Part shown: positions 1-11,912 of the stretch, piece by piece
Layout: every line of letters starts with the position of its first letter
How positions within the stretch are numbered: position 1 is the stretch's first letter
DNA from: JACRAO01 sp964490895
GTDB lineage: Bacteria > Bdellovibrionota > UBA1018
Direction: 5' to 3'
Length of the DNA: 64,000 nt
Assembly: GCA_964490895.1 (NCBI GenBank)
Contig: CAZBEI010000116.1
Location: 1 to 64,000, forward strand
The notes under the pieces: model-generated
What the model was told of the DNA's origin: nothing
Seen by the model: only the letters and a program-made list of their open reading frames with translations
Database searches by the model: none
Translations under genes and position numbers: made by a program

Positions 1-4
1 AATT

Positions 5-76
5 TGGGCGCTAGAGGGATTGAACCTCTGACCTTGGCCGTGTAAAGACCCTGCTCTACCGCTGAGCTAAGCGCCC
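5..76 (-). tRNA. tRNA-Val (anticodon TAC)
   Basis: Folds as a complete cloverleaf on the minus strand: acceptor GGGCGCT/AGCGCCC, D arm GCTC/GAGC, TPsiC arm AGAGG/CCTCT around TTCAATC. The anticodon loop TTTACAC gives TAC. The anticodon stem has four pairs plus a G-A mismatch at its outer pair. The 3' CCA is not encoded. It lies 8 bases past the rpoC stop and is probably the last element of the rpoBC transcript seen here. Confidence 0.93.
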
Positions 77-84
77 AGACCGTA

Positions 85-3000
85 TTACCCAGCCGCCAGA
101 GTAGATTGAGCAGCGGTAACTGCTGGACCACTATGGGGTTCACTGACAGATTGGACAGCTGTGGGTTCTTCGGCATCCACTCTTAAGAGCTTGTACTTTA
201 AAAGCCCACTTCCAGCTGGAATCAACCGACCCATGATGACGTTTTCTTTGAGTCCTCTCAAATGATCGGTGCGACCACTGATGCTTGCTTCTGTCAAAAC
301 CTTGGTGGTCTCTTGGAAAGATGCCGCCGAAATAAAGCTCTCTGTGGTCAAAGATGATTTTGTAATTCCGAGGAGCAACGGCTCTGCTGTTGCTGGCACG
401 CCTCCTGCCTGAACGCCTCTTTGGTTCTCTACTTCAAAAATCACCTTGTCTACTTGTTCTCCTGACAAAAAGGTTGTGTCTCCCACCTCTCTAATTCTTA
501 CTTTTCTTAACATCTGTCTCACAATGACTTCGATATGCTTGTCATTGATTTTGACACCTTGTAAACGATAGACTTCTTGCACTTCGTCCACCATGTATTT
601 CGAGAGCGCCTTTTCTCCCAACACTCTCAAGATATCATGAGGATTAATCGGACCATCCATCAGGGGCTCTCCGGCTTTGACATAGTCGCCTTCGTTGATG
701 GCCAAGTGACGTCCTTTGCCAATCAAATAATCTTTAGGCTCTCCCACTTCGGGCGTAATAATGATTTTTCTTTTTCCCTTCGTGTCTTTACCAAAGGAGA
801 CCATGCCATCGATTTCTGTAATCACTGCTGCATCTTTTGGTTTTCGGGCTTCGAAAAGCTCAGCCACCCTGGGCAAACCTCCGGTGATGTCCTTTGTCTT
901 TGTCGTCTCTCGATGAATTTTTGCAATCGTATCACCCGCTTTCATTTCATCCCCATCGTTGACAACTAAGTTTGCACCCACCGGGATCATGTAACGAGAT
1001 ACTCGAGCAGAGCCTTCGATTTTTAAAATATTTCCTTTGCCATCGGTGATCAGAATTTTAGGCCTTTTATCCGAAGCTTTAGACTCTACAATCACTTTAT
1101 GAGAAAGCCCCGTCACACTGTCAAACTGCTCTTGCATGGTTAGACCTTCTTCGATGTCCTCAAACTGAACAACACCAGAGGCCTCTGTAATAATAGGAGT
1201 GGAGTAAGGATCCCACTCGGCTAGAAGTTTTCCTTTTTCTGTAGAATCTCCATCTTTTACGAGAATTTTGGCTCCATACACAACCGGGTATTTTTCTCTC
1301 TCTCGATGGTTTGCATCGAGAACCGAGATCTCACCGTTTCGATTCATGACTGTGAGGTAACCTTCTTTGTTTTTGACTGTATTCAAATTGATAAATTTCA
1401 CAGTTCCTTTTGTTTTCCCTTCAAGGCTGGACTGCTCTACTCTCCGAGAGGCCGTACCCCCAATGTGAAAGGTTCTCATCGTAAGCTGGGTCCCAGGTTC
1501 ACCAATGGATTGAGCAGCAATAACGCCAGCCGCTTCTCCAATACTCACTATTCGCCCTCGGGCGAGATCTCTGCCATAACAAGCTCCACAAATTCCTTTT
1601 TTAGCCTGGCAAGTTAACACGGAACGAATTCGAACTCGATCAATCCCAGCATCGTCGACTTTCTTGACTTCGTCTTCGGTAATTTCTTGATTGGAATGGA
1701 CGAGGGTTTCGCTTGTGACAGGATCAATGACATCATCCAATGCCACACGACCTAAAATCCGGTCTCCCATTCGCTCAATGATTTCTCCACCTTCGATGAG
1801 TGCAGAAATATACAGTCCATCCAAAGTCTCACAATCTCTTTCGGTGACAATCATGTCTTGGGCCACATCGACCAGTCGCCGGGTGAGATACCCAGAATTT
1901 GCTGTTTTTAAAGCGGTATCGGCCAATCCTTTTCTCGCTCCGTGAGTGGAAACGAAATATTGAAGAACGCTCAACCCCTCTCTGAAATTTGCCACAATGG
2001 GCGTTTCGATAATTTCTCCAGAGGGCTTTGCCATGAGTCCTCTCATTCCAGCCAATTGCCGAATTTGAGCATTGGACCCCCTGGCACCAGAATCCGCCAT
2101 CATAAAAATGGCATTAAAAGAGGGCCCTGTGATTTCACTCACTTTCCCTTTTGCAGAAATAGATTTGAAAGTTTGAACTGAAAGTCGCTTCATCATAGCA
2201 ATTGCAATTTGCTCAGAGGTTTGAGCCCAGATATCAATGACCTTGTTATAGCGCTCACCATCGGTAATCAATCCCTCAACATACTGATTTTCAATTTCAT
2301 GAACCTGCAGATAAGCCTTATCTAAAAATTCTTTTTTCTCCGGCGGCATGAGCATATCATGCACAGAAATCGAAATCCCAGCCCGGGTCGCTTGCTTAAA
2401 ACCCATGGCCATCAGGTGATCTGCCAGCATCACTGTTTTTTTATTTCCTGTCAGACGGTAACATTGGTCAATCAACTCAGCTAAGTCCTTCTTGCCTAGC
2501 ACTTTATTGTAGACAGGAAATGGAATCTCCTCTGGAACAATTTCACTCAAAAGCACTCGCCCCACTGTGGTTTCTTGGATTTTTCCCTGAATACGACATC
2601 TGATTTTTGTCTGCAAATCGACGATTCCAGCGTCATAAGCATAGTGAACTTCGACTGGATTGACAAAAAGCTTGCCCTCTCCTTTTCCAAAGGGTTTTTC
2701 TCGTGTCATATAATAGAGACCAAGCACGATGTCTTGACTCGGCACAATGATGGGTTTCCCATGCGCTGGCGAAAGAATATTATTGGTGGACATCATGAGC
2801 ACACGAGCTTCGACCTGTGCTTCGATCGAAAGGGGGATATGCACCGCCATTTGGTCTCCGTCAAAATCGGCATTAAAAGCAGCACACACCAAAGGATGCA
2901 GTTGAATGGCTTTGCCCTCAATCAAAATAGGCTCAAAAGCCTGAATGCCGAGACGATGGAGTGTGGGGGCTCGATTTAACATCACAGGGTGTTCGCGCAC

Positions 3001-4245
3001 GACTTCTTCTAAAATATCCCATACTTCCTGCCTTTGTTTTTCGACCATTTTTTTAGCAGACTTAATGGTGGTCACATACCCATACTCAGAAAGCTTATTA
3101 TATATAAACGGTTTAAAAAGTTCGAGAGCCATGATTTTTGGCAATCCGCATTGATGGAGCTTTAGCTCTGGACCCACGACGATTACAGAACGTCCTGAAT
3201 AGTCGACCCGTTTTCCTAACAAATTTTGGCGAAACCGTCCCTGTTTCCCTTTGAGCATATCCGAAAGCGATCTCAAGGGACGTTTATTGGGGCCGGTAAA
3301 AACTTTTCCCCTTCGACCATTGTCAAAGAGCGCGTCAACCGCCTCCTGAAGCATACGCTTTTCATTGCGTACAATGATTTCTGGGGCATTGAGCTCCATC
3401 AATCGTTTTAATCGGTTGTTTCTATTGATCACTCTTCGATAAAGGTCATTGAGATCCGAAGTGGCAAATCTGCCACCATCCAGTGGCACCAATGGCCGAA
3501 GCTCAGGTGGAATGACAGGAATGACTTCTAACATCATCCACTCTGGCTTATTCGTTCCGCTGACTTTAAATGACTCTACGACTTTTAATCGCTTTGAAAT
3601 CTTTAGTTTTTGAGCCTCGGAAACATTTTGCTTCATCTCTCGTCTTAACTGCCGAGAGAGAATTTCGATATCAACTTTCTTGAGTGCTTCTCTTACGCAC
3701 TCTCCGCCCATGCCTGCAGTAAAAGTCATCCCTTCTTTCACCATTTGAATATATTTTTCTTCGGACAAAACAGAATTGATTTCAAGCTCTGTATTTCCTG
3801 GATCGATTACCAGATGAGCTTCGCAGTAGAGCACTTTTTCTAGCTCTTTGAGAGTGATATCTAAAAGCGCCCCAATTCGAGAAGGCAGGGATCTCAAAAA
3901 CCAAATATGTGCCACCGGCGTGGACAATTCAATACTACCCAACCGTTCTCTTCGAACTTTGGACTGAATGACTTCGACTCCGCATTTTTCGCACACCACT
4001 CCGCGGTGCTTCATCCTTTTGTATTTTCCGCAATTGCACTCATAGTCTTTGACGGGTCCAAAAATTTTCGCGCAAAAAAGCCCATCTCGCTCTGGTTTAA
4101 AAGTTCGATAGTTAATCGTCTCTGGCTTTTTTACTTCGCCATAAGACCACTCCCTTATTTTTTCTGGAGAGGCGATCGAAATTTTAATCCCTGTAAAACT
4201 CAGCGGGTCTTTGGGTTTATCGAAAAAATTCAGCAGGTCTTTCAT
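85..4245 (-). CDS. rpoC: DNA-directed RNA polymerase subunit beta'
   Basis: Catalytic beta' subunit of RNA polymerase, 1386 residues, full length for the proteobacterial form. The N-terminal zinc site has Cys70, Cys72, Cys85 and Cys88. The metal-binding active-site motif NADFDGDQM begins at Asn458, so the three catalytic Asp are 460, 462 and 464. The second zinc cluster is visible near [13 protein letters not shown], followed by the trigger-loop and jaw regions. The ATG lies 21 bases after the rpoB stop, with GAGGGA as ribosome site. The C-terminal tail is Ala/Ser/Thr-rich, as is common. Housekeeping gene with no anomaly. Confidence 0.99.
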   Translation of the reverse strand: MKDLLNFFDKPKDPLSFTGIKISIASPEKIREWSYGEVKKPETINYRTFKPERDGLFCAKIFGPVKDYECNCGKYKRMKHRGVVCEKCGVEVIQSKVRRERLGSIELSTPVAHIWFLRSLPSRIGALLDITLKELEKVLYCEAHLVIDPGNTELEINSVLSEEKYIQMVKEGMTFTAGMGGECVREALKKVDIEILSRQLRREMKQNVSEAQKLKISKRLKVVESFKVSGTNKPEWMMLEVIPVIPPELRPLVPLDGGRFATSDLNDLYRRVINRNNRLKRLMELNAPEIIVRNEKRMLQEAVDALFDNGRRGKVFTGPNKRPLRSLSDMLKGKQGRFRQNLLGKRVDYSGRSVIVVGPELKLHQCGLPKIMALELFKPFIYNKLSEYGYVTTIKSAKKMVEKQRQEVWDILEEVVREHPVMLNRAPTLHRLGIQAFEPILIEGKAIQLHPLVCAAFNADFDGDQMAVHIPLSIEAQVEARVLMMSTNNILSPAHGKPIIVPSQDIVLGLYYMTREKPFGKGEGKLFVNPVEVHYAYDAGIVDLQTKIRCRIQGKIQETTVGRVLLSEIVPEEIPFPVYNKVLGKKDLAELIDQCYRLTGNKKTVMLADHLMAMGFKQATRAGISISVHDMLMPPEKKEFLDKAYLQVHEIENQYVEGLITDGERYNKVIDIWAQTSEQIAIAMMKRLSVQTFKSISAKGKVSEITGPSFNAIFMMADSGARGSNAQIRQLAGMRGLMAKPSGEIIETPIVANFREGLSVLQYFVSTHGARKGLADTALKTANSGYLTRRLVDVAQDMIVTERDCETLDGLYISALIEGGEIIERMGDRILGRVALDDVIDPVTSETLVHSNQEITEDEVKKVDDAGIDRVRIRSVLTCQAKKGICGACYGRDLARGRIVSIGEAAGVIAAQSIGEPGTQLTMRTFHIGGTASRRVEQSSLEGKTKGTVKFINLNTVKNKEGYLTVMNRNGEISVLDANHREREKYPVVYGAKILVKDGDSTEKGKLLAEWDPYSTPIITEASGVVQFEDIEEGLTMQEQFDSVTGLSHKVIVESKASDKRPKILITDGKGNILKIEGSARVSRYMIPVGANLVVNDGDEMKAGDTIAKIHRETTKTKDITGGLPRVAELFEARKPKDAAVITEIDGMVSFGKDTKGKRKIIITPEVGEPKDYLIGKGRHLAINEGDYVKAGEPLMDGPINPHDILRVLGEKALSKYMVDEVQEVYRLQGVKINDKHIEVIVRQMLRKVRIREVGDTTFLSGEQVDKVIFEVENQRGVQAGGVPATAEPLLLGITKSSLTTESFISAASFQETTKVLTEASISGRTDHLRGLKENVIMGRLIPAGSGLLKYKLLRVDAEEPTAVQSVSEPHSGPAVTAAQSTLAAG

Positions 4246-4266
4246 ATCTTTCCCTCGTTTAAAAAA

Positions 4267-7200
4267 TTAAAGGATGGAACCTTTCAGTTTGCTCATATCT
4301 TTTTCGTTTTCGTCTTCAATGAGCTCAACATTGAGCGCCAAGCTTTGCAATTCTTTGACAAGCACATTAAAGGATTCTGGCAACCCTGGCTCCAGTAAAT
4401 GTTCGCCCTTGACAATGGCTTCATACATTCGATTTCGCCCAGTCACATCGTCGGATTTGACAGTCAAAAACTCTTGGAGTGCAAACGCAGCACCATAAGC
4501 TTGGAGCGCCCAAACTTCCATTTCTCCTAATCTTTGGCCTCCAAACTGCGCTTTTCCTCCCAACGGCTGTTGAGTGACTAAGCTATAGGGGCCAATACTC
4601 CTGGCATGGATTTTTTCCTCAACCAGGTGGTGGAGCTTAAGCATGTACATGATCCCCACAGTGACTTCTTCTTTAAAGGGCTCCCCAGAAATTCCATCAA
4701 AAAGCGTTGTTTTACCCAAGGGAGGTAGATCTGCAAGCTGTAGCATTTTTTCGATGTCTTTTTCTCCTGCTCCATCAAAGACAGGACTTGCGAAATGAAT
4801 TCCACCCCGCAGGTGGTGGGCCATTTTCTTAATTTCAGCTTCACTTGCTTTTTCCACATATTTTTCAACTTCTGAGTTCACATATGTTTCTTTGATCAGT
4901 TTTCTCAATTTACCGACATCAAACTCCTCGAGATAAGCATTTATTTTTTGCCCAATTCCATGCGCAGCCCAACCCAGAGAGAGTTCCAAGAGTTGCCCAA
5001 TGTTCATACGAGAAGGCACACCCAGTGGATTTAAAACCATATCCACGGGAACTCCGTTTGCCATATAGGGCATGTCTTCGGCAGGCACAACGCGCGAGAT
5101 GACACCTTTGTTTCCGTGCCGTCCTGCCATCTTATCTCCCACCTGAAGCCGCCGTTTAATAGCAATTTGAACTTTTACCATCTTAATCACGCCAGGAGCC
5201 AACTCGTCTCCACGTTTTAATTTATCGATCTTTTCTTTAAACACATAGCGAATCGCTTCGATTTTATCTTTGGATGTTTTCATCATGGCTGTCACATCTT
5301 GTTCAAGCTCATCTTTTACTGGGATAAATCCCAAAAGATCAAAGGGGACTTGCGATAAAACCTCTTCGTCTAATTTTTGACCTTTCTTCAAAAGTTCTAC
5401 TGAACCATCTTCGGAAAGAAGCTTTCCTGTCGTACTGGCTCCCTCCAAAACTTTCAACATTTTACTGAACGCCGATTGCCTGACAGACTCAATTTCAATT
5501 TTTTCGTCTCTTCGAATTTTTGCGATATTCTCCTCTAAAATCGCTTTTGTTCTATCATCTGGCTCTGTTCCCTCTCGAGCAAAAACCTGAGCATTGATCA
5601 CAATCCCTTGTACTCCAGACGGAACTCTCAGCGACGTATCCCTCACATCTCCGGCTTTTTCTCCAAAAATAGCACGCAAGAGTTTTTCTTCTGGAGAAAG
5701 CTGTGTCTCTCCTTTGGGGGTAACCTTTCCAACTAAAATGTCTCCTGGCCTAACCTCCGCTCCAATACAAATAATGCCACTTGCATCCAGATTTTTTAGA
5801 GGTTCCTCACCCACATTGGGAATGTCACGCGTGATGTCTTCTTTTCCAAGTTTTGTATCTCTAGCGATGCATTCGAATTCTTCAATATGAATAGATGTAA
5901 AAACATCTTCTTTGATGACTCGCTCAGAAATAAGGATCGAATCTTCGAAATTATATCCCTGCCAAGGCATAAATGCGACAAAGATGTTCTGACCTAAAGC
6001 CAGCTCGCCCGTGTCTGTAGCTGGGCCATCTGCAAGTGCATCTCCGGCTTTCACCCGATCAGAAAGCTTGACGATAGGCCTTTGAGAAATACAGGTGTTT
6101 TGATTAGATCTTTGATACTTGATGAGATTATAGATATCCACATCAGAGCCCATATCCTCTGGTTTCAAGCCCGTGCGCCGAACCACAATTTTAGTCCCAT
6201 CGACCATGACAACTTCGCCGTCATGTTTGCATGTAATCAAATGTCCTGAATCTCTAGCCACCACTCGCTCTACTCCAGTGCCTACTAACGGCGCAGAAGT
6301 GCGAATGAGCGGAACCGCTTGTCTTTGCATATTGGATCCCATGAGAGCTCGGTTCGCATCATCGTGCTCTAAAAATGGAATCAGCGAAGCAGCAATCGAG
6401 ACCAATTGATTAGGGGAAACATCCATGAGCTCTACTTCGTCTGGATTGACCAAAGCGAATTCCCCTTTTCTACGAGCGGCCACAAGATCTTGCCCCAGTT
6501 TACTCGTTTTTAAAGCCTCGGGAGAAACTTGAGCAATAATTTTATTCTCTTCTTCCGTGGCAGAGAAAAATCGAATCTCTTCTGAAATTTTTCGATTCGA
6601 AATGATTCTGTAAGGCGTTTCAATAAAACCAAACTCATTGACTCTCGCATAAGTCGAAAGACTCGCAATAAGACCGATGTTTGGACCTTCGGGCGTTTCA
6701 ATCGGGCAAATGCGGCCATAATGTGTATTGTGAACGTCTCTCACTTCGAAACCAGCTCGCTCGCGCGTGAGACCGCCAGGTCCCAATGCCGAAAGCCTGC
6801 GCTTATGCGTGATCTCAGACAAGGGATTGGTTTGATCCATAAACTGAGAAAGCTGACTTGAGCCAAAAAATTCTTTCACCACTGCAGCCACAGGTTTTTG
6901 GTTAATAAGATCATGGGGCATGAGTGTTTCGATTTCCTGAATGCTCATTCTTTCCTTGATGGCTCTTTCCATTCTCACTAAACCAATACGATATTGATTC
7001 TCAATGAGCTCTCCCACAGGGCGCACTCGGCGATTTCCAAGGTGATCGATATCATCAATAGCGCCACGGCCATTATTGAGTTCGCAAAGGTAATACAATG
7101 TAGAGAGAATATCTTCTTTACTCAAAATGGTCTGTTCATTTGGAATTTTGTTTTCCGGAAACTTGTAATTTAATTTAAGTCGCCCTACCCGAGACAAATC

Positions 7201-8412
7201 ATAGCGATCAGAATTGAAAAACAGGTTATCAAAGAGCTGTTTTGCCGCCTCAATAGTCGGCGGATCTCCTGGACGCATCCTTTTATAAATCTCGATCAGC
7301 GCTTCCTCTGGAGACGACACCTTGTCTGCAACCAGGGTTTCTCGAATAAAGGCCCCAAAAATGAGGCTATCTGTATAAATGACTTTGATTTCTTTGATTC
7401 CCCTTGCTCTCAGCTCCTCTGTTTTGGTCTGCGTGATTTCTTGATTGCACTCCAATAAAACCTCGCCCGTTTTTTCGTCCACAATGTCTTCGTACGCAAT
7501 ACGACCCACAACAGCCTCAATCGGAATTTCTAATCTCTTAATCCCCGCGTCTTCTATTTGGCTAATAACAGCTTTTGTAAATTTTCGATTCTTTTTGGCG
7601 ATCACTTCGCCAGATTTAGGATCTAAGATGTCTTCTTCTGCTCGCTGACCAGAGATAATCTCTAAGTCTACCATTTTGAAAAAATGGCCGTCTTTTTCAA
7701 GCAAAAGTCTCTCAACCTTGTAAAAATATTTTAGGATTTCTTGATTTGACATCCCCATGGCTCGTAAAATAATGGTCGCTGGAAGTTTGCGTTTTCGATC
7801 GATACGAGCGTAAAGAATATCTTTATGGTCAAACTCAAAATCAATCCAAGACCCTCGATGGGGAATGACACGAGCGGAATAAAGAATTTTTCCGCTGGAG
7901 TGTGTTTTCCCTTGATCATGGTCAAAAATAACTCCGGGCGAACGGTGCAACTGGCTGACAATCACTCGCTCTACCCCGTTAATAATGAAAGACCCCGACT
8001 CTGTCATGAGCGGGATTTCGCCCATATAAACTTCTTGTTCTTTAATATCCCGAATATTTCGGGCGGCCGTGGCTTCGTCTACTTCGTAGACCACAAGGCG
8101 CACAGTAATTTTTAGAGGAGCTGCATAAGTCATGCCTCTCAGACGACAATCAAACACGTCGTATTTTGGTTTTTCTAAAACGTAACTTTCAAACTCTAAA
8201 GAAGCTGTCTTGTTAAAGTCTTCGATCGGAAACACAGACTTTAAAACAGACTGAAGTCCTGAATGATCTCGCTTCTGAGGTGATAGATTAGATTGTAAAA
8301 ACTTCTCGTAACTTCTACGCTGAAGTTCAATTAAATTTGGAATTTCTACGGGAATCGAAATTTTAGAAAAATCTTTCCTGACCCGGCGATTCTCTGCAAA
8401 AAGAGAGGCCAT
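4267..8412 (-). CDS. rpoB: DNA-directed RNA polymerase subunit beta
   Basis: Beta subunit, 1381 residues, with the usual lobe, protrusion, fork, flap and clamp regions. Rifampicin cluster I is visible ([20 protein letters not shown]): the residues equivalent to E. coli Asp516, His526 and Ser531 are wild type, and position 518 is Thr instead of Asn. The C-terminal clamp motif [20 protein letters not shown] is intact. It sits 109 bases after rplL, which often marks an RNA-processing or attenuation point in this operon; the gap here shows only a weak CCCT/AGGG pairing. Confidence 0.99.
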   Translation of the reverse strand: MASLFAENRRVRKDFSKISIPVEIPNLIELQRRSYEKFLQSNLSPQKRDHSGLQSVLKSVFPIEDFNKTASLEFESYVLEKPKYDVFDCRLRGMTYAAPLKITVRLVVYEVDEATAARNIRDIKEQEVYMGEIPLMTESGSFIINGVERVIVSQLHRSPGVIFDHDQGKTHSSGKILYSARVIPHRGSWIDFEFDHKDILYARIDRKRKLPATIILRAMGMSNQEILKYFYKVERLLLEKDGHFFKMVDLEIISGQRAEEDILDPKSGEVIAKKNRKFTKAVISQIEDAGIKRLEIPIEAVVGRIAYEDIVDEKTGEVLLECNQEITQTKTEELRARGIKEIKVIYTDSLIFGAFIRETLVADKVSSPEEALIEIYKRMRPGDPPTIEAAKQLFDNLFFNSDRYDLSRVGRLKLNYKFPENKIPNEQTILSKEDILSTLYYLCELNNGRGAIDDIDHLGNRRVRPVGELIENQYRIGLVRMERAIKERMSIQEIETLMPHDLINQKPVAAVVKEFFGSSQLSQFMDQTNPLSEITHKRRLSALGPGGLTRERAGFEVRDVHNTHYGRICPIETPEGPNIGLIASLSTYARVNEFGFIETPYRIISNRKISEEIRFFSATEEENKIIAQVSPEALKTSKLGQDLVAARRKGEFALVNPDEVELMDVSPNQLVSIAASLIPFLEHDDANRALMGSNMQRQAVPLIRTSAPLVGTGVERVVARDSGHLITCKHDGEVVMVDGTKIVVRRTGLKPEDMGSDVDIYNLIKYQRSNQNTCISQRPIVKLSDRVKAGDALADGPATDTGELALGQNIFVAFMPWQGYNFEDSILISERVIKEDVFTSIHIEEFECIARDTKLGKEDITRDIPNVGEEPLKNLDASGIICIGAEVRPGDILVGKVTPKGETQLSPEEKLLRAIFGEKAGDVRDTSLRVPSGVQGIVINAQVFAREGTEPDDRTKAILEENIAKIRRDEKIEIESVRQSAFSKMLKVLEGASTTGKLLSEDGSVELLKKGQKLDEEVLSQVPFDLLGFIPVKDELEQDVTAMMKTSKDKIEAIRYVFKEKIDKLKRGDELAPGVIKMVKVQIAIKRRLQVGDKMAGRHGNKGVISRVVPAEDMPYMANGVPVDMVLNPLGVPSRMNIGQLLELSLGWAAHGIGQKINAYLEEFDVGKLRKLIKETYVNSEVEKYVEKASEAEIKKMAHHLRGGIHFASPVFDGAGEKDIEKMLQLADLPPLGKTTLFDGISGEPFKEEVTVGIMYMLKLHHLVEEKIHARSIGPYSLVTQQPLGGKAQFGGQRLGEMEVWALQAYGAAFALQEFLTVKSDDVTGRNRMYEAIVKGEHLLEPGLPESFNVLVKELQSLALNVELIEDENEKDMSKLKGSIL

Positions 8413-8521
8413 GCGATCTCCTTTAATTAATGAATATGAGTGGAATAAGCCACCCTAGCCTACACCCCTTGAGTGAGATTAAGCAAGTGTGGAATTAACT
8501 GAGCCCTATAGGTTTTCAGGG

Positions 8522-8902
8522 TCATTTAATTTCGACCTTTGCTCCCTCTGCCTCTAGTTTCTTTTTAATTTCTTCTGCCTCTTGCTTGTTCACACCCTCT
8601 TTGACTGTTTTGGGTGCACCTTCTACAAGATCTTTAGCTTCCTTGAGTCCTAAGCCCGTAATCGCTCTGACTTCTTTAATCACGTTGATTTTCTTTTCGC
8701 CAGAACCCACTAAAACCACTGAAAATTCTGTTTTAGCTTCAACCGCAGGCTGTGCTGATTGCGCGCCAGTACCCATTACCGCCACAGGTGCAGCCGCAGA
8801 GACCCCGTATTTTGTCTCTAATTCTTTCACCACCTGCGAAAGCTCAAGGACCGACAGATTGTCAATAAAGGAAAGAAATTGTTCCTTTGATATAGCCGAC
8901 AT
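8522..8902 (-). CDS. rplL: 50S ribosomal protein L7/L12
   Basis: 126-residue acidic stalk protein. It has the N-terminal dimerisation helix, an Ala/Pro/Val-rich hinge (about residues 35-55) and the C-terminal factor-binding domain with the signature [20 protein letters not shown]. It is present as multimers on L10 and recruits translational GTPases. A good GAGGTGA ribosome site precedes the ATG, as expected for a protein made in excess over its operon partners. It follows rplJ after about 100 bases that contain a hairpin. Confidence 0.98.
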   Translation of the reverse strand: MSAISKEQFLSFIDNLSVLELSQVVKELETKYGVSAAAPVAVMGTGAQSAQPAVEAKTEFSVVLVGSGEKKINVIKEVRAITGLGLKEAKDLVEGAPKTVKEGVNKQEAEEIKKKLEAEGAKVEIK

Positions 8903-8959
8903 ATTTTATCACCTCACGTTTAGCCTTCTTAGCATGGGCCAAGTCTCCTGACCCGTTTT

Positions 8960-8982
8960 CTGATAACACTCCTAGTTATCAG
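8960..8982 (-). other. hairpin in the rplJ-rplL gap
   Basis: Perfect 8-bp inverted repeat (CTGATAAC / GTTATCAG) with a 7-base loop. On the mRNA strand the loop reads TAGGAGT, which resembles a Shine-Dalgarno core. No U-run follows, so it is not an intrinsic terminator. It may be an mRNA processing or stabilising element that helps set the high L7/L12 to L10 ratio; that role is inference. Confidence 0.5.
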
Positions 8983-9006
8983 CAATATTCTAAAACCCTC
9001 CGGGCT

Positions 9007-9546
9007 TCAGTTTAAACCCTCTTCTTTTTTTCTCCCTACCGCAGCTATGACTAAAACAAAACTTCTAGACACTGCTGCAAGCACTCCCACAAAATTTGTA
9101 ATTGGAGCATTCAAGCTCCCGAGCATTCTTCCCAATAAAACCTCTCGAGATGGCAGTTTCGCCAACTCTTCTACATCTGCAATAGCCAGCCTCTTTTGCC
9201 CCATCAGACTGTCTTTAATCTTAAAAGCTTCATTATCTTGATTAAATTTATGAATGACCTTGGCCGTAGCCATAGGATCTCCGTAGCCAAAAGCCACCAA
9301 GGTTGGCCCCACCAGTTGATCCATGAGCGCCTTTGCCTCTTGTCCCAAAGAACCGTCCTGGACTATTAAACGGGCAATATTATTTTTTAAAACTCTTACT
9401 TCGGCCTTTTCTTTTCTTAAAAGCTTTCTCAATTCATCTGCCTGAGGCGAAGTCAAACCCTTATAATCCGCGAATAAAGCGACATTTGCTTTCGAAAATT
9501 TATCCTTTAATGTTTTTCCAAGTTCTGTTTTTTCTGTGCGATTCAT
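9007..9546 (-). CDS. rplJ: 50S ribosomal protein L10
   Basis: 179 residues, the base of the ribosomal stalk. The N-terminal 23S rRNA-binding domain includes ANVALFADYKGLTSPQADELR, and a C-terminal helix anchors L7/L12 dimers. L10 with L7/L12 is the usual autogenous repressor of this transcript in enterobacteria; whether that applies here is not visible. The ATG is preceded by three tandem copies of a 14-base segment, each containing GGAG (separate entry). Confidence 0.98.
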   Translation of the reverse strand: MNRTEKTELGKTLKDKFSKANVALFADYKGLTSPQADELRKLLRKEKAEVRVLKNNIARLIVQDGSLGQEAKALMDQLVGPTLVAFGYGDPMATAKVIHKFNQDNEAFKIKDSLMGQKRLAIADVEELAKLPSREVLLGRMLGSLNAPITNFVGVLAAVSRSFVLVIAAVGRKKEEGLN

Positions 9547-9550
9547 TTTA

Positions 9551-9587
9551 CTCTTCTCCGGTTACTCTTCTCCAGTTACTCTTCTCC
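9551..9587 (-). promoter_or_regulatory. triplicated Shine-Dalgarno segment before rplJ
   Basis: On the mRNA strand the unit GGAGAAGAGTAAC plus one variable base occurs at a strict 14-base period, two full copies and a third that runs into the rplJ ATG as GGAGAAGAGTAAA. Each unit carries a complete GGAG. Only the last copy is at proper distance (9 bases) from the ATG; the others lie 14 and 28 bases upstream and could act as standby ribosome sites. Positions are the three CTCTTCTCC cores on the plus strand. Confidence 0.85.
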
Positions 9588-9603
9588 TATTATTTTTCTC
9601 GCA

Positions 9604-10305
9604 TTATGCTCCCGAAATGCTGAGAACATCAAAGGAATCAATAATGATCCCAGGGCTCATCGTAGTAGAAAGAGTCACTTTCTTGAGGTAGGTCCCTTTG
9701 CTGGTCGGAGGCTTTGATTTCATAACAGCTGCAACCAACGTTGTGAAATTTTCTTTCAATTTCAGTGCTCCAAAAGACTTCTTTCCAATCAAAACATGGA
9801 CAATGCCTGTTTTTTCTGTGCGGTACTCAATTTTACCCAATTTTTGGTCTTTTACTGCCTTTGCCACCTCAAATGTCACGGTACCTAGTTTTGGATTAGG
9901 CATCAGTCCCCTAGGACCCAAAATTTTTCCAACTTTAGACACAGCCACCATCATGTCCGGCGTAGCAATAAGCTTGTCAAATTCAAGCCAACCTCCAGAA
10001 ATTTTTTCGATGAGATCCTCTGCTCCAACCACATCTGCACCGGCTTGTTCTGCTTCCTTAGCTTTTTCACCTTTTGCCAATACGGCAACTCGCACAGATT
10101 TCCCGATCCCATGGGGCAACACAAGTGCTCCCCTCACCATTTGCTCTGCGTGCTTGGGGTCGACCCCCAAATTAAAAGCAACATCTACGGATTCATCAAA
10201 TTTTGCATAGGCTATTTCGCCGAGAAGTTTAAAAGCCTCCTCTACTTTGTAGCGTTTCGCTACTTCGAATTTTGAAAGGGAATTGCGATACTTTTTTCCG
10301 GCCAT
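9604..10305 (-). CDS. rplA: 50S ribosomal protein L1
   Basis: 233 residues, standard length. Two-domain L1 fold with the signature [20 protein letters not shown]. It binds 23S rRNA at the mobile L1 stalk near the E site, and in many bacteria represses the rplKA part of the operon by binding its mRNA. Follows rplK after about 50 bases. Nothing unusual. Confidence 0.98.
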   Translation of the reverse strand: MAGKKYRNSLSKFEVAKRYKVEEAFKLLGEIAYAKFDESVDVAFNLGVDPKHAEQMVRGALVLPHGIGKSVRVAVLAKGEKAKEAEQAGADVVGAEDLIEKISGGWLEFDKLIATPDMMVAVSKVGKILGPRGLMPNPKLGTVTFEVAKAVKDQKLGKIEYRTEKTGIVHVLIGKKSFGALKLKENFTTLVAAVMKSKPPTSKGTYLKKVTLSTTMSPGIIIDSFDVLSISGA

Positions 10306-10355
10306 AATCTTAACTCCTGTGGTCCAAACGCCTCTTTTTGGAAGCTCCCACTTAT

Positions 10356-10781
10356 TTAATCTACAACTGTAATTCCTGCACTCCTGGCTGTTCCTGCAAC
10401 TGTATTCATGGCCGCCTCAAGACTTCCTGCTGTGAGATCTGGCATTTTAATGAGAGCAATTTCTTCTAATTGCTTCTTAGTAATTTTTCCTACTTTATTT
10501 CGGTTGGGCTCCCCGCTGCCCTTTTCTACTTTTGCAGCTTTAAAAATAAGAACTGAAGCGGGGGGAGTTTTTGTTATAAAAGTAAACGAGCGATCCGAAT
10601 AAACCGTAATGATGACCGGAATGATCACTCCCTTTTGATCCTGAGTTTTTGCATTAAAGGCTTTGCAAAACTCCATGATGTTGACTCCTCGTTGCCCTAA
10701 AGCAGGACCCACGGGAGGAGCAGGATTGGCCTGACCACCAGGTATTTGTAATTTAATTTGACCTGTAATTTTTTTTGCCAT
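10356..10781 (-). CDS. rplK: 50S ribosomal protein L11
   Basis: 141 residues, full length. The N-terminal domain carries the Pro-rich segment [20 protein letters not shown], and the C-terminal RNA-binding domain carries KTPPASVLI. It is a component of the GTPase-associated centre next to the L10/L12 stalk. It lies 25 bases after nusG in the expected order. Confidence 0.98.
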   Translation of the reverse strand: MAKKITGQIKLQIPGGQANPAPPVGPALGQRGVNIMEFCKAFNAKTQDQKGVIIPVIITVYSDRSFTFITKTPPASVLIFKAAKVEKGSGEPNRNKVGKITKKQLEEIALIKMPDLTAGSLEAAMNTVAGTARSAGITVVD

Positions 10782-10806
10782 GAACGCAATTCCTTAACAC
10801 AGTTGT

Positions 10807-11376
10807 TTATACTTTTTCAACCTGAATAAAATCTAATTCTACTGGGGTTGACCGACCAAAAATACTCACCAGAACCCTCACCTTACCTTTATCTTGATTA
10901 ACATCCTCTACTATTCCATTAAAATTGGCAAATGGACCATCCACAACTCGCACATTCTCGCCTTCTTGAAATGAAATTCTAGGGCGAGGTTTAGCCTGTC
11001 CCTCTGCTATTCGACTAGTCATTTTTTGAACTTCGCTTTCAGGAACAGGAGTGGGCTTTACTTTATCTCCTACAAATCCAGTAATCTTAGGGGTGTCTTT
11101 CACAATGTGCCAAGTTTCTTCGTTTAAAATCATTTTTACCAAAATATATCCTGGAAAAAACCTTCTTTTTGTCGTTTTCTTTTGGCCCTTGACGAGTTCT
11201 ACAACATTTTCTTCGGGAACAATGACTTCGCCAAAGAAATCTCCCTTTTTAAGAGACCTGACTCGCTCTTCTAAGGCCGTTTTTGCTTTATGCTCAAAAC
11301 CAGAATAGGTGTGAACCACATACCATGCCATTTCTGGTTCAGGTTTTTGAGCAGCCTTTGTCTCCTTTTGTATCAC
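10807..11376 (-). CDS. nusG: transcription termination/antitermination factor NusG
   Basis: 189 residues. The NGN domain starts at about residue 16 (WYVVHTYSGFEHKAKTALEE) and contains FPGYILVKM. The C-terminal KOW domain has GENVRVVDGPFANFNGIVED. It binds the RNA polymerase clamp and links it to Rho or ribosomal S10. A short Lys/Gln/Glu-rich N-terminal extension precedes the NGN core. It lies between secE and rplK as in most bacteria. Confidence 0.98.
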   Translation of the reverse strand: MIQKETKAAQKPEPEMAWYVVHTYSGFEHKAKTALEERVRSLKKGDFFGEVIVPEENVVELVKGQKKTTKRRFFPGYILVKMILNEETWHIVKDTPKITGFVGDKVKPTPVPESEVQKMTSRIAEGQAKPRPRISFQEGENVRVVDGPFANFNGIVEDVNQDKGKVRVLVSIFGRSTPVELDFIQVEKV

Positions 11377-11405
11377 TTAAATTTTTCTCCTCTGTTTCAA
11401 ATGTT

Positions 11406-11780
11406 TCAAAAAACAAGTTTCAGTAACATTGTCCAAGTATAATCCAACAATCCTAAAACCATCCCTGAAATAAGAACCATAATGATCACCACAACCGTTG
11501 CAGAACTTGTTTCCTTCTGTGTCGGCCAAGTCACTCGAGAGAGCTCAATAACCACCTCGTTCATAAACTGATTGACCTGATCATTGCGATACAAAAACAC
11601 AAACAAAATAACCCCTGCTACAATAGCCGAAAGGCGAATCACCAATTCTACATTTTTAATTTTCGTCTCAAGATCGTAAGCGCCCGCAACCTTCATCAAA
11701 AAAGAAGAAATAATAAATCCCAACAAAAAAGAAGCCGCGGCATAACTCAAATTTACCCATTTTTGATTCTGGTTTTCCAT
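11406..11780 (-). CDS. secE: preprotein translocase subunit SecE
   Basis: 124 residues from the ATG at 11780, which has AAAGAGTG just upstream; an in-frame TTG at 11795 would add five residues. Three hydrophobic segments are visible (about residues 8-30, 45-63 and 95-120), the three-helix form typical of many proteobacteria. The conserved cytoplasmic amphipathic segment contains ELSRVTWPTQKET, the SecE signature. It clamps SecY in the inner-membrane translocon. Confidence 0.95.
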   Translation of the reverse strand: MENQNQKWVNLSYAAASFLLGFIISSFLMKVAGAYDLETKIKNVELVIRLSAIVAGVILFVFLYRNDQVNQFMNEVVIELSRVTWPTQKETSSATVVVIIMVLISGMVLGLLDYTWTMLLKLVF

Positions 11781-11829
11781 AAAACACTCTTTCAAAACAC
11801 CACTAAAGATATCCCGAACCTCAACCGTA

Positions 11830-11906
11830 TGGCAGGCCAGGAGGGATTCGAACCCACAACCCGCGGATTTGGAATCCGCTGCTCTAGCCGTTGGAGCTAC
11901 TGGCCT
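11830..11906 (-). tRNA. tRNA-Trp (anticodon CCA)
   Basis: Complete cloverleaf: acceptor AGGCCAG/CTGGCCT, anticodon stem GCGGA/TCCGC with loop TTCCAAA, TPsiC loop TTCGAAT. Discriminator G and an encoded CCA at 11832-11830. It is located between rpmG and secE, the conserved proteobacterial position, six bases after the rpmG stop. Confidence 0.95.
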
Positions 11907-11912
11907 AAATTC

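Noticed and set aside
4578..4868. Open frame inside rpoB in another frame, and similar frames within rpoC, sdhA and the kam genes
   Set aside because: They lie fully inside strongly conserved genes and have no family resemblance.
4267..8412. Rifampicin-resistance mutation in rpoB
   Set aside because: The Thr at the 518-equivalent position is natural variation in many bacteria; residues equivalent to 516, 526 and 531 are wild type.
8960..8982. Intrinsic terminator between rplJ and rplL
   Set aside because: Perfect stem but no U-run on the transcript strand; listed as a hairpin instead.
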